64,000 bases of DNA. Source: Corynebacterium oculi (GTDB lineage: Bacteria; Actinomycetota; Actinomycetes; Mycobacteriales; Mycobacteriaceae). The DNA lies in assembly GCF_001412105.1 (NCBI RefSeq), contig NZ_LKST01000001.1, positions 310,001 to 374,000 on the forward strand, in the 5' to 3' direction. Under the pieces are notes generated by a model. The model did no database searches. It was not told where the DNA came from and saw only the letters and a program-made list of their open reading frames with translations. This document shows, piece by piece, positions 9,063-17,602 of this stretch. Numbering within the stretch: the first letter of the stretch is position 1; each line of letters opens with the position of its first letter. The translations under genes were made by a program, and so were the position numbers.

Positions 9063-9516
9063 ATTCTTTGTCTACTCCTTACACAGGTGGGGGAGGGTGA
9101 AAAAGTATTATAAGTAATGATGGCACGAGAGGTTGTGCGCCGCACACGGGTGATCGCCATGAAGATGGCTTCCGCTCGCAGTGAGGGGGAGGCGAACTGC
9201 CGGCAGAATCCGGAGGATGATCGGTGGATATGCCGGGAAACCTCGGTCGCTCTCCCCGAATGGGTGACAACTTTCGATGGATCTTTGGTGAGGGCTGCGC
9301 CACAGCGTAAGGGGAGGGATGGGGGCTGAAAAGGGGCTAGGCCAGTAAGATTCGCTTCGAGTGGGGATAATCTGTGGCGATGCTGAGAGTTAGGGCGGAG
9401 GGGTTCAGCGTGGTTTCAGGAGTCTTATCGGCTATCCTGCTGGTTAGGAATGAACCACAGTCCTCTTTGATTGATCTTGGTTCTTGGAAGCTGTGTGGAA
9501 GGAAAGGCAGACACAC
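9063..9516. other. asnB-ctaC divergent intergenic region
   Basis: About 450 bp between divergent genes. It holds the asnB ribosome binding site and -10 box. Towards ctaC, TATCCT at 9433-9438 is a possible -10, without a convincing -35. No credible small gene, tRNA or strong hairpin was found. Confidence 0.5.
9107..9112 (-). promoter_or_regulatory. asnB -10 box
   Basis: A consensus TATAAT on the minus strand, 44 nt upstream of the asnB start. No clear -35 hexamer stands at the right distance, as is common in corynebacteria. Confidence 0.6.
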
Positions 9517-10594
9517 GTGGAACAGCGAAATCGAGCAGGCCGCGGCCGGAAGGTAGCCCTGGGGGGGCATCGTTGCCGCTGCGGGTCTTGCCTTGTCTGG
9601 CTGTGACGTCGCTCCGCCGGAGGCCGTGGATCGGTTGCTGCGCATGGGCTGGCCCGAGGGAATTACCCCGGAGGCCACCGCCATGGGCAACTTCTGGGTC
9701 TGGGTCTGGGTTGCGGCGTGGATCATCGGTCTCATCATGTGGGGTCTCTTCCTCACCGCTATCTTCCGTTGGGGCGCAAAGCGCGCCGAAAAGAAGGGGG
9801 CCGGCGAGTTCCCGCGGCAGACGCAGTACAACATTCCCCTGGAACTCGTGCTGACCACCCTGCCCATCGTGATCGTCATGGTGATCTTCTTCTTCACGGT
9901 GCAGACACAGCAGAAGGTGACTGCCCTGGACAAGAACCCGGAGGTTACCGTTGACGTCACGGCCTTCCAGTGGAACTGGAAGTTCGGTTACGCCGAGGTG
10001 GACGGTTCCCTCATGCCGAGTGGGCAGGATTATGTGGGCACCGATGAGGAGCGTCAGCGCCTGGCCGATGAGACCCAGGTGAACCCCAACGGCGATAACC
10101 CCATTCACGGCAAGTCCAAGCGCGATATGTCCTACCTGAACTACAACAGGGTGGAGACGCTGGGCACCACGGAAGAGGTGCCGGTGCTGGTTCTGCCGAG
10201 CCAGACTCCGATTGAGTTCCGCCTGGCCTCCGGCGATGTGGCTCACTCCTTCTGGATCCCCGAGTTCCTGTTCAAGCGTGATGCCTACGCCCACCCGGAG
10301 GCCAACCAGCAACAGCGAGCCTTCCAGATCGAGAAGATTGAGAAGGAAGGTGCCTTTGTGGGCCGCTGCGCGGAGATGTGCGGCACCTATCACGCGATGA
10401 TGAACTTCGAGCTGCGCGTGGTCACCCCGGATCAGTTCCGCGATTACATGGCGTTCCGTACCGCTAATCCCGGTGCCCCGAACTCCGACGCGCTCAAGGC
10501 CATCGGTGAAGAGCCCTACGCCACCAGCACGCACCCGTTCAACTCTGATCGCAACACCAGCGACGGCGATAACTACGTGAACAACAACGCTTAA
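9517..10594 (+). CDS. ctaC: Cytochrome c oxidase subunit II, with apparent frameshift in signal peptide
   Basis: CuA subunit of the aa3 oxidase; it accepts electrons from the cytochrome c domain of QcrC. Two membrane helices, a long periplasmic domain with a polar actinobacterial insert, and the CuA loop [18 protein letters not shown] are intact. The reading frame is open only from a TTG at 9593 (SGCDVAPP), which would remove most of the signal sequence. A GTG at 9517 encodes the family N-terminus ([17 protein letters not shown]) in frame 1, whereas the lipobox ([10 protein letters not shown]) is in frame 2, where TAG at 9554 closes it. Removing one G from the G7 tract at 9561-9567 would join them into a normal lipoprotein signal. 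This is a sequencing error, a real mutation or slippage. The structural part is otherwise intact. Confidence 0.9.
9561..9567 (+). repeat. G7 homopolymer at the ctaC frameshift
   Basis: Seven consecutive G at the junction between the two frames encoding the signal peptide. Six G would restore the frame (as would nine). Such tracts are prone to both base-calling error and replication slippage. Confidence 0.85.
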
Positions 10595-10611
10595 GGCGTA
10601 GGAGCTGCATC

Positions 10612-11043
10612 ATGAAATCAAGCACCAAGATTATGTACTCGATGACCGCCTTCCTGGTCATCATGGCGGTGATCTACATCCTGGCCACCACCTACGTGCA
10701 GGATGATGGCTACCGACACGGCACCGAGTGGGCCGGTGTGGTGGGGTTGGTTCTGGCCTCTGCGCTGACCCTCATGCTCGGCGGCTACCTGCACTTCACT
10801 GAGCGCCGCATTGATATCCTTCCCGAGGACTGGGAGGAGGCCGAGGTGGCGGATAAGGCGGGTACCCTCGGGTTCTTCAGCCCCAATTCCATCTGGCCGG
10901 CGGCCATGTCTGGCGCGATCCTCGTGCTGGGCCTGGGCATTATTTACCTCCACTGGTGGATGATCGCCCTGGGTGCAGTGCTATTGATCTACACCACCAC
11001 CAAGCTGAGCCTTCAGTACGGCCAGCCGAAGGAAAAGCACTAA
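10612..11043 (+). CDS. ctaF: Actinobacterial cytochrome c oxidase subunit IV
   Basis: A 143-residue accessory subunit of the aa3 oxidase found only in Actinobacteria. Four hydrophobic helices are visible (about 8-27, 38-58, 95-112 and 115-130), with a conserved cytoplasmic loop [24 protein letters not shown] between the second and third. A TAGGAG ribosome binding site precedes the ATG. It lies 17 bp after ctaC, so they form an operon, and a strong terminator ends it. Confidence 0.94.
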   Translation: MKSSTKIMYSMTAFLVIMAVIYILATTYVQDDGYRHGTEWAGVVGLVLASALTLMLGGYLHFTERRIDILPEDWEEAEVADKAGTLGFFSPNSIWPAAMSGAILVLGLGIIYLHWWMIALGAVLLIYTTTKLSLQYGQPKEKH

Positions 11044-11051
11044 GAATTGAT

Positions 11052-11097
11052 AAAAAGAATACCCCGCTATTAATTATCGGCGGGGTATTCTTTTTTC
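11052..11097 (+). terminator. ctaCF terminator
   Basis: AAAAAGAATACCCCGC (11052-11067) pairs perfectly over 16 bp with 11080-11095, and the second arm ends in a T-run. Classical rho-independent terminator. Confidence 0.92.
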
Positions 11098-11483
11098 CAT
11101 TATTATCGCTTAGATTAATGGAATGGTGGCCGCGTAGGGCGGCGGGGATGTCGATAAAAAGGATGAGGGGCGGGGGTTATCCAAAAGTTTGATCCGGGCG
11201 GGGTGGGCGCGGGCTAAAATGTGAGTTACGTCTCTCTGGGGAACTGTGGGAAACCGGCGTGCGACGCCCCCTTCTCGGGAGTGTGCTGCCAGCCTCTACC
11301 TGCTGTTTCTTGGTGAGGTGCCCTTCGCCTCCGTGACCTGCGTGAATGCCCATGCCGGGAGGGGTGGGGTGGATGGGTTTCTGGAGTGACTCTGGGGGTT
11401 GCTGCCCTTTTGTTAAGGGGTCGCTGAAAAGGGGAGGGGGAGACGAAGTGACTTCCAGGCTTTGAGCAGTCATACTAATAGGC
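11098..11483 (+). promoter_or_regulatory. ctaE-qcrCAB upstream region with candidate GlxR site
   Basis: No gene is visible. TGTGAGTTACGTCTCT at 11220-11235 matches 10 of 12 specified positions of the GlxR (cAMP receptor) consensus TGTGANNTANNTCACA. CATACT at 11471-11476 lies 7 nt before the GTG of ctaE and may be the -10 of a leaderless transcript. GlxR control of respiratory genes is known in C. glutamicum; the site here is inferred. Confidence 0.4.
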
Positions 11484-12098
11484 GTGACGAGCGCAATTTC
11501 AAACTCAGGTACGGCAGCACCGCAGCGTGTTCCGACGCTGAACCGCCCCAATATGGTCAGCGTCGGCACCATCGTGTTTTTGTCGCAGGAATTGATGTTC
11601 TTCGCCGGACTCTTCGCGATGTACTTTACGTCGCGGGCCAACGGCCAGTCTGGAGACTGGGCACACCAGGCCGAGCATCTCAACGTGTGGTACGCGTTGA
11701 TGATTACCGTGGTGCTGGTGACCTCCTCCGTGACGTCGCAGTTCGGTGTGTTCGCAGCGGAAAGAGGTGACGTATATGGGCTGCGCAGGTGGTACGCGCT
11801 GACGATCCTGCTGGGCGTAATCTTCCTCTGCCTTCAGGGGTACGAGTACGCGCACCTCATCATGAATGGGGTGACCATCTCGAACAGCGTGTTCGCTTCC
11901 GTCTTTTACATCACCACGGGCTTCCACGCCGCCCACGTGCTGGCCGGCGTGCTGGCCTTCGTGGTGATCCTGCTCCGCGTGGCAAAGTCCAAGTTCACGC
12001 CCGCGCAGGCAACGGCGGCCATGGTGGTGTCCTACTACTGGCACTTCGTTGACGTCGTCTGGATCGGTCTGTTTGTGGTCGTGTACGTGATTCACTAG
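11484..12098 (+). CDS. ctaE: Cytochrome c oxidase subunit III
   Basis: Membrane subunit III of the aa3 oxidase, 204 residues, with five helices as in the short actinobacterial form (about 28-50, 68-90, 102-122, 138-163 and 178-200). Family motifs seen: [20 protein letters not shown] and the C-terminal [15 protein letters not shown]. The start is GTG with no strong ribosome binding site. It heads the ctaE-qcrC-qcrA-qcrB operon, typical of Corynebacterium, where oxidase and bcc genes are co-transcribed and the complexes form a supercomplex. Confidence 0.95.
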   Translation: MTSAISNSGTAAPQRVPTLNRPNMVSVGTIVFLSQELMFFAGLFAMYFTSRANGQSGDWAHQAEHLNVWYALMITVVLVTSSVTSQFGVFAAERGDVYGLRRWYALTILLGVIFLCLQGYEYAHLIMNGVTISNSVFASVFYITTGFHAAHVLAGVLAFVVILLRVAKSKFTPAQATAAMVVSYYWHFVDVVWIGLFVVVYVIH

Positions 12099-12170
12099 GG
12101 GAGCCCGATCCAGTTTCACTGCACCTGGATCGCCCCGCGTGTTCATGACCCGCATAAAGAATAAAGGGAA

Positions 12171-13058
12171 ATGATGGATACCAACCCAAAGAACACCGAG
12201 CGGCAGGATTCCGCCGCCTCGGGTAAGAAGGTCCGGAACCGTCGCAAGATGCGCCGGACCGCTGGTGGTGCGCTGGCTCTTACCCTCGGACTCACGAGCG
12301 CCGGTGTGCTGGCCAGCGCCCTCACTCCGGACGCTCAGACGGCTTCCGCTAGCCGCGACGATCAGGCGCTGATCCAGGAGGGCAAGGATCTCTACGACGT
12401 CGCCTGTATTACGTGCCACGGCGCGAACCTTCAGGGCGTGGAAGATCGAGGCCCCTCCCTCATCGGCGTGGGCGAAGGCTCGGTGTACTTCCAGGTGCAT
12501 TCCGGCCGCATGCCGATGATGTCCAATGACGCCCAGGCGGAGCGCAAGCGCCCGCGCTACACGGAGCAGCAGGCGCTCGCTATGGCTGCGTACGTGGCGG
12601 CAAACGGCGGTGGCCCGGAGATCGTGTACAACGACGACGGCTCCATTGCCATGGAGGAGCTGCGCGGAGCGAACTACGACGGCAAGATTGATCCGGCCGA
12701 TGTGGCCCGCGGCTCGGAGCTTTTCCGCCTGAACTGCGCTTCCTGCCACAACTTCACGGGCCGCGGCGGCGCGCTTTCCTCCGGTAAGTATGCGCCTGTG
12801 CTCGATCCCGCCAACGAGCAGGAGATCTATCAGGCCATGCTCACCGGCCCGCAGAACATGCCGAAGTTCTCGGATCGCCAGCTCTCCGCGGATGAGAAGA
12901 AGGACATCATCGCCTTCATCAAGTCCGCGAAGGAGACGCCCAGCCCCGGTGGTTGGTCGCTGGGTGGTCTCGGCCCGGTTTCTGAGGGCTTCTTTGTGTG
13001 GTTCGTCGGCATCGTGGCGCTCATCGCCGCTGCTATCTGGATTGGAACGCGCTCATGA
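12171..13058 (+). CDS. qcrC: Dihaem cytochrome c subunit of the bcc complex
   Basis: Cytochrome cc that replaces both c1 and soluble cytochrome c, passing electrons directly to CtaC. Two CXXCH haem sites are present (C79-H83, CITCH; C189-H193, CASCH). The N-terminus has a twin-Arg-like basic stretch and a hydrophobic helix (about 28-48); a C-terminal anchor helix (about 270-290) ends in RS. Two ATG codons lie in tandem; the second (12174) is better spaced from AAAGGGA, so the true start may be 3 bp downstream. Its stop overlaps the start of qcrA by 4 bp. Confidence 0.95.
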   Translation: MMDTNPKNTERQDSAASGKKVRNRRKMRRTAGGALALTLGLTSAGVLASALTPDAQTASASRDDQALIQEGKDLYDVACITCHGANLQGVEDRGPSLIGVGEGSVYFQVHSGRMPMMSNDAQAERKRPRYTEQQALAMAAYVAANGGGPEIVYNDDGSIAMEELRGANYDGKIDPADVARGSELFRLNCASCHNFTGRGGALSSGKYAPVLDPANEQEIYQAMLTGPQNMPKFSDRQLSADEKKDIIAFIKSAKETPSPGGWSLGGLGPVSEGFFVWFVGIVALIAAAIWIGTRS

Positions 13059-14275
13059 GTAACGCAAAGCATCACGAATATACGGAACAGCAGCTCAAAT
13101 CCATGAGCAATGAGGAACTTGCTCGTCTGGGTACTGAGCTTGATGGCGTCACTGTGGCGTACCGCAAGGAACGCTTCCCGGTGCCCAATGACCCGGCGGA
13201 GAAGCGCGCTCAGCGCGTCCTCAACGCCTGGCTCATCCTTGCCATCGTCTCCGGCCTCAGCTTCCTGGCCACGTACCTCTTCTGGCCGTGGCAGTACAAG
13301 GGCCTGGGGGATGAGGGCATGTGGATGTACACCTTCTACACCCCGATGCTCGGCCTCACCGCGGGCCTGACCATTCTGAGCCTGGGTATCTTTGCGGTTC
13401 AGTACGTGAAGTCCTTTGTTCCTGAAGAGATTTCCGTGCAGAAGCGCCATGACGGCCCCTCTGACGAGATTGATCGTCGCACCGTCACGGCTCTCCTGAA
13501 CGATGCCTGGACGACCTCGACGCTGGGGCGTCGTAAGGCGATGCAGGGGCTCTTGGGCGCCGGTGCCATTTTCGCGGGTTTGGTTGTGGTGGCTCCGCTG
13601 GGTGGCATGGTAAAGAACCCTTGGAAGCGACACGAGCTGAACTATAACGGTGACGGAACTCTGTGGACCTCTGGGTGGACGCTGCACGAGAATGGGGTGA
13701 AGCTTTACCTTGGCCGCGACACCGGTGCCGTGGCCGAGGAACACAAGGGGCAGACCGGCACGCACATGACCACCGAGGGCGTTTCCCGCCTGGTGCGTAT
13801 GCGCCCGGAGGATCTCGACGCCGCCGCAATGGAGACGGTGTTCCCCCTCGCCGAGGAGGACGTCAACGATGGCGACCGCTACGACCCCAAGCGCGACGTG
13901 TACACCAACCACATGCACTCCATTCACGGGCCGCGTAACGCCGTGATGCTGATTCGCCTGCGTTCCGCAGATGCCACCAAGGTGGTTGAGCGCGAAGGGC
14001 AGGAAGATTTCCACTACGGTGATTATTACGCCTACTCGAAGATCTGTACGCACATTGGTTGCCCCACCTCGCTGTATGAGGCTCAGACCAACCGTATTCT
14101 GTGCCCCTGCCACCAGTCGCAGTTCGACGCGCTTCACTACGGCAAGCCGGTATTCGGCCCCGCCGCTCGCGCGCTGCCGCAGCTGCCGATCACGGTGGAC
14201 GAGGAAGGCTACCTCATCGCCAAGGACAACTTTGTTGAGCCCGTTGGCCCGGCATTCTGGGAGCGTAAGTCATAA
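13055..14275 (+). CDS. qcrA: Rieske iron-sulfur subunit of the bcc complex
   Basis: The 406-residue actinobacterial Rieske protein has three N-terminal helices (about 58-80, 92-120 and 168-188) instead of one. The 2Fe-2S site is complete: C331 and H333 in CTHIGC, C350 and H353 in CPCH, with C336 and C352 for the disulfide. The ATG at 13055 overlaps the qcrC stop (ATGA), which sets the start. It transfers electrons from menaquinol at the Qo site to QcrC. Confidence 0.96.
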   Translation: MSNAKHHEYTEQQLKSMSNEELARLGTELDGVTVAYRKERFPVPNDPAEKRAQRVLNAWLILAIVSGLSFLATYLFWPWQYKGLGDEGMWMYTFYTPMLGLTAGLTILSLGIFAVQYVKSFVPEEISVQKRHDGPSDEIDRRTVTALLNDAWTTSTLGRRKAMQGLLGAGAIFAGLVVVAPLGGMVKNPWKRHELNYNGDGTLWTSGWTLHENGVKLYLGRDTGAVAEEHKGQTGTHMTTEGVSRLVRMRPEDLDAAAMETVFPLAEEDVNDGDRYDPKRDVYTNHMHSIHGPRNAVMLIRLRSADATKVVEREGQEDFHYGDYYAYSKICTHIGCPTSLYEAQTNRILCPCHQSQFDALHYGKPVFGPAARALPQLPITVDEEGYLIAKDNFVEPVGPAFWERKS

Positions 14276-15894
14276 TGAGTAATAAACTTGCCCACATTGG
14301 CAATAACGTTGATGAGCGGTACACGGTCTCGGGCCTACTTCGCCCGCAGATCAACAAGGTCTTTCCGACCCACTGGTCCTTCATGCTCGGTGAGATTGCG
14401 CTGTACAGCTTCATCATCCTGCTGCTGACCGGTGTGTACCTCACACTGTTCTTCGATCCCTCCATCACGAAGGTGATCTACGACGGCGCTTACCTCCCCC
14501 TCAAGGGCGTGGAGATGTCTCGCGCCTACGAAACCGCGCTGAACATCTCCTTTGAGGTGCGCGGTGGCCTGTTTGTGCGCCAGATGCACCACTGGGCTGC
14601 GCTGATGTTCATGTTCTCGATGGTGGCTCACATGCTGCGCATCTTCTTCACGGGTGCTTTCCGACGCCCCCGTGAGGCCAACTGGATCATCGGCTGCACC
14701 CTGCTCGTGCTGGGCATGGCCGAGGGCTTCCTTGGCTACTCCCTGCCGGACGATCTGCTCTCCGGCGTGGGTCTGCGCATTATGTCCGCGATCATCGTGG
14801 GCCTGCCGATCGTCGGCACCTGGCTGCACTGGCTGATCTTCGGTGGCGACTTCCCCTCCGAGATCATGCTCGATCGCTTCTACATCGCCCACGTGCTCAT
14901 CATCCCGGGCATCCTGCTCGGCCTGATCGCCGCGCACCTGGCCCTGGTGTGGTACCAGAAGCACACCCAGTTCCCCGGTGCTGGCCGCACGGAACAGAAC
15001 GTGGTGGGTGTTCGTATCCTTCCGGTCTTTGCCGTGAAGAGCGTGGCCTTTGGTCTGCTGGCTGCTGGCGTGCTCGCGCTCATGGCCGGTCTGACCACCA
15101 TCAACGCCATTTGGTTGCTGGGTCCCTATAACCCCTCGCAGGTTTCGGCTGGTTCGCAGCCGGATATTTACATGCTGTGGACGGACGGCGCGGCTCGTGT
15201 GATGCCAGCCTGGGAGCTTTACCTGGGTAACTACACGATCCCCGGTGTGTTCTGGGTGGCGCTGTTGGCGGGGCTCATGGTGATCCTTCTCTTCGCCTAT
15301 CCCTTCATCGAGAAGGCCATCACCGGCGATGATGCTCACCACAACCTTCTCCAGCGTCCCCGCGATGTGCCGGTGCGATCCGGCCTGGGCGCGATGGGCC
15401 TGACCTTCTTCATCCTGCTTACCCTTTCGGGTGGTAATGACCTCATTGCCTATCACTTCCAGATCTCGCTGAACGCGATGACCTGGGTGGGCCGCATCGG
15501 TCTGCTGGTTCTGCCTCCGCTGGCGTACTTCATCACGTACCGCATCTGCATCGGCTTGCAGCGCTCGGATCGTGAGGTACTGGAGCACGGCATCGAGACA
15601 GGCATCATCAAGCAGTTGCCCAACGGCGCGTTCATTGAGGTGCACCAGCCCCTCGGCGGCGTGGATGAGCATGGCCACGCGATTCCGCTGCCGTACTCGG
15701 GTGCTAAGGTGCCCAAGCAGCTCAACGAGCTCGGCTTCGCGGATTCCGAGTCCTACGGTGTGTTCTCCGCCGATCCTGAGAATATCCAGGAGCGGAAGCG
15801 TCAGATTGCGCGCGAGAATCACCACGAGGAAACGCAGATGTTTGAGAATCTGAACAAGGCCAATGAGGAGCGCGATCGGGATTCGGATCGTTAA
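14275..15894 (+). CDS. qcrB: Cytochrome b subunit of the bcc complex
   Basis: Menaquinol-oxidising di-haem b subunit, 539 residues. The N-terminal b6-like core has the paired haem-ligand histidines in helices around residues 105-120 ([10 protein letters not shown]) and 205-225 ([22 protein letters not shown]), and a PDDL motif in place of the Qo PEWY. A long charged cytoplasmic tail follows (about 430-539). Its ATG overlaps the qcrA TAA by one base. It is last gene of the operon. QcrB is the known target of Q203-type inhibitors in mycobacteria (family knowledge). Confidence 0.96.
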   Translation: MSNKLAHIGNNVDERYTVSGLLRPQINKVFPTHWSFMLGEIALYSFIILLLTGVYLTLFFDPSITKVIYDGAYLPLKGVEMSRAYETALNISFEVRGGLFVRQMHHWAALMFMFSMVAHMLRIFFTGAFRRPREANWIIGCTLLVLGMAEGFLGYSLPDDLLSGVGLRIMSAIIVGLPIVGTWLHWLIFGGDFPSEIMLDRFYIAHVLIIPGILLGLIAAHLALVWYQKHTQFPGAGRTEQNVVGVRILPVFAVKSVAFGLLAAGVLALMAGLTTINAIWLLGPYNPSQVSAGSQPDIYMLWTDGAARVMPAWELYLGNYTIPGVFWVALLAGLMVILLFAYPFIEKAITGDDAHHNLLQRPRDVPVRSGLGAMGLTFFILLTLSGGNDLIAYHFQISLNAMTWVGRIGLLVLPPLAYFITYRICIGLQRSDREVLEHGIETGIIKQLPNGAFIEVHQPLGGVDEHGHAIPLPYSGAKVPKQLNELGFADSESYGVFSADPENIQERKRQIARENHHEETQMFENLNKANEERDRDSDR

Positions 15895-15976
15895 TCCGCT
15901 GAGGACCCCGGAGGAGGGATGAGCGGGCTGCTGTGCGCAGCCTTTATATAAGGCCTCCCGGGTGATCTCAGAGGGG

Positions 15977-16017
15977 AGAGGGCGCCGCCGCATCATTGCG
16001 GGGGCGCCCTCTTTTTG
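15977..16017 (+). terminator. ctaE-qcrCAB terminator
   Basis: AGAGGGCGCC (15977-15986) pairs with GGCGCCCTCT (16003-16012), followed by TTTTT. Confidence 0.9.
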
Positions 16018-16544
16018 TGTGGGGCGTGCTGAATGGCGGGTGCGCCGGGTGAAGAAGCTCTTGGGTAGAGGGGCTACTGGCGTAGGGCCGGGGATCGGGC
16101 GGCCAGGGGTGTCTCTCCCAAACCCAGGGTGGCTAGATCCACGGGGGAGAGGGAAGAATGGGTTGCGTTGGCGTTGCGAGTCGAATGGGGCGGGAGAGAA
16201 ACATGTGACGGCCCGGGACGGCGCCAGAGATCATTGTGTCTAAGGTCACAGTGGGAGATTTGCAGCTTAATTCTTCTTGGGAAATGCGTGGGGATGCCGT
16301 GATGGTCGCCGGAGTCTCGCCTCATGTGTAGAGTCTTTGACCTGCGAAAACGGTAGAGCCGACGGGAGCGGTGCGAGCGAGGGTGCTGCCAAGAGAACGT
16401 TAGGGAAACTTTCAGTATCTTTTTGATAACGGTTCGGTAACGGCGCTTCGCGGCGGGGGCGGTTGGACAAGGTTTGTGGCCGTTTCGTAACCTAATTGAG
16501 ACATTGCAGCGGGGCAGCGCCCTGGGGCAAGTACATGAACTGAA
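16018..16544 (+). promoter_or_regulatory. Upstream regulatory region of the first NlpC/P60 gene
   Basis: About 530 bp without a credible gene. TGTGTCTAAGGTCACA (16235-16250) has perfect TGTG/CACA arms and matches 10 of 12 GlxR positions. ATAAC-N6-GTAAC (16426-16441), followed by another GTAAC at 16487-16491, resembles the direct-repeat site of response regulator MtrA, which controls nlpC-type genes in C. glutamicum (literature). The promoter itself was not located with confidence. Confidence 0.45.
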
Positions 16545-16730
16545 AACTAAAGCCGAGTCTCGGCGGGAACCCCAAGGTTTCCACCGGGAGCCGGGGAACC
16601 ACTCGCTTCTGGGGTTTACCCCTCGGGAGAGTCTGGAGGGGAAGGGCATGGCGCTCTTCCTATCTGGATGGACTGAGGGGAGGAGCCTTCCGTTTCCTCA
16701 CTCGACAGCTAACCCGGTAGGCATGACAGG
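16545..16730 (+). promoter_or_regulatory. c-di-AMP riboswitch (ydaO/yuaA type)
   Basis: Recognised by its conserved core: the GGGAACC segment near 16565, the GGGGTTTACCCC hairpin at 16611-16622, paired helices through 16640-16700, and the diagnostic 3' stretch CGACAGCTAACCCGGTAGGC (16703-16722). It ends about 20 nt before the GTG of the NlpC/P60 gene. No U-tailed terminator lies between aptamer and gene, so control may act on the GGAG ribosome binding site (16738-16741) or through other folding. In Actinobacteria this class typically sits before cell-wall hydrolase genes. Confidence 0.88.
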
Positions 16731-16748
16731 AAGATTTGGAGATCATTC

Positions 16749-17384
16749 GTGACTAAGCACCGTCGGCAGGAGAACACCGCCGCTCGTCGTTTCGCCGCCG
16801 CTTCTGCCCTCGCCGTGGGTGCCACCGTGGTGACCCCGGGTGTGGCTAACGCCGCCACCTTCACCGTTCCCAACACGGATTTCTCCGTGGACATCCCGGA
16901 CTTCGGTAACGCGGGCTTCTTGCAGGACCTGGGCTCCTTTGACCAGCCCGCGCAGAGCACGGAGTTCACCCCGGCCTCCGTCTCCGAGCTGTCCACCCCT
17001 CCGGCCCAGGACTTTGGGGTTCCCAGCGCGGCCTCCTCGTCTGTGGGGCAGAGCATCGTGGATGTGGCTCGCGGCAAGATCGGCTCCCCCTACGTGTACG
17101 GCGCCGCGGGCCCCAATGCCTTCGATTGCTCCGGTTTCACCTCCTGGGTGTATTCCCAGGTGGGCAAGTCCATCCCGCGTACCTCTCAGGCCCAGGCCTC
17201 CTCGGGCACGCCGGTGGCCTATGGTGACTTGCAGCCCGGTGACATCGTGGCCTTCTACGGCGGGGCCTCCCACGTGGGCATCTACGTGGGCAACGGCATG
17301 ATCATTGACGCCCTCAACTCCGGTTCCCCGGTGGCGGAGCGTCCGCTTGATATGATGCCGTTCCACTCCGCGGTGCGCTTCTAA
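16749..17384 (+). CDS. Secreted NlpC/P60 peptidoglycan hydrolase
   Basis: A 211-residue exported endopeptidase. The Sec signal peptide ends at GVANA (about residue 35), followed by a Ser/Pro-rich segment (36-100) and the NlpC/P60 domain (about 100-211). Catalytic Cys127 lies in FDCSGF and His175 in SHVGIYVG. The third polar residue, usually His, appears to be Asp187 (GMIIDALN). The start is GTG with GGAG 7 nt upstream. The orthologue in C. glutamicum lies at the same place. Expression is placed under c-di-AMP by the upstream riboswitch. The substrate is presumably the D-iGlu-mDAP bond, as for relatives. Confidence 0.93.
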   Translation: MTKHRRQENTAARRFAAASALAVGATVVTPGVANAATFTVPNTDFSVDIPDFGNAGFLQDLGSFDQPAQSTEFTPASVSELSTPPAQDFGVPSAASSSVGQSIVDVARGKIGSPYVYGAAGPNAFDCSGFTSWVYSQVGKSIPRTSQAQASSGTPVAYGDLQPGDIVAFYGGASHVGIYVGNGMIIDALNSGSPVAERPLDMMPFHSAVRF

Positions 17385-17398
17385 GCAAAAATAATTAT

Positions 17399-17436
17399 AA
17401 GAGCCTCGGCGCCTCCCAGGGGGCGCCGAGGCTCTT
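17399..17436. terminator. Terminator-like hairpin between the two NlpC/P60 genes
   Basis: AAGAGCCTCGGCGCC (17399-17413) pairs perfectly with 17422-17436 around an 8-nt loop. Only two T follow on the plus strand, so efficiency is uncertain. Confidence 0.75.
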
Positions 17437-17602
17437 CCCGTTGGGTGCTTGGGATCGGGGCGGTGGGGCGGCCGGTGTGATAAGGCGGGCCAGGGGGAGA
17501 CCAATAAAATTTTTCTCTTGCTCCACTAGGCAAGAAGCCTCTTTTACCGCTATAGTTCTTTTCGTTATCTTCGTCCCTCCTCTCATAGCCTGGAGTACAA
17601 GA

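Noticed and set aside
9135..9150. TGTGCGCCGCACA palindrome as a GlxR site
   Set aside because: The spacing between half sites is 3 bp shorter than the GlxR consensus.
14335..15996. A 553-codon minus-strand frame opposite qcrB
   Set aside because: Shadow of qcrB, with no recognisable domain or ribosome binding site. The same holds for similar frames opposite ileS (55361-57385) and murE (39054-40664).
16474..16752. A 92-codon frame before the NlpC/P60 gene
   Set aside because: It lies on the riboswitch; the sequence is explained as structured RNA.
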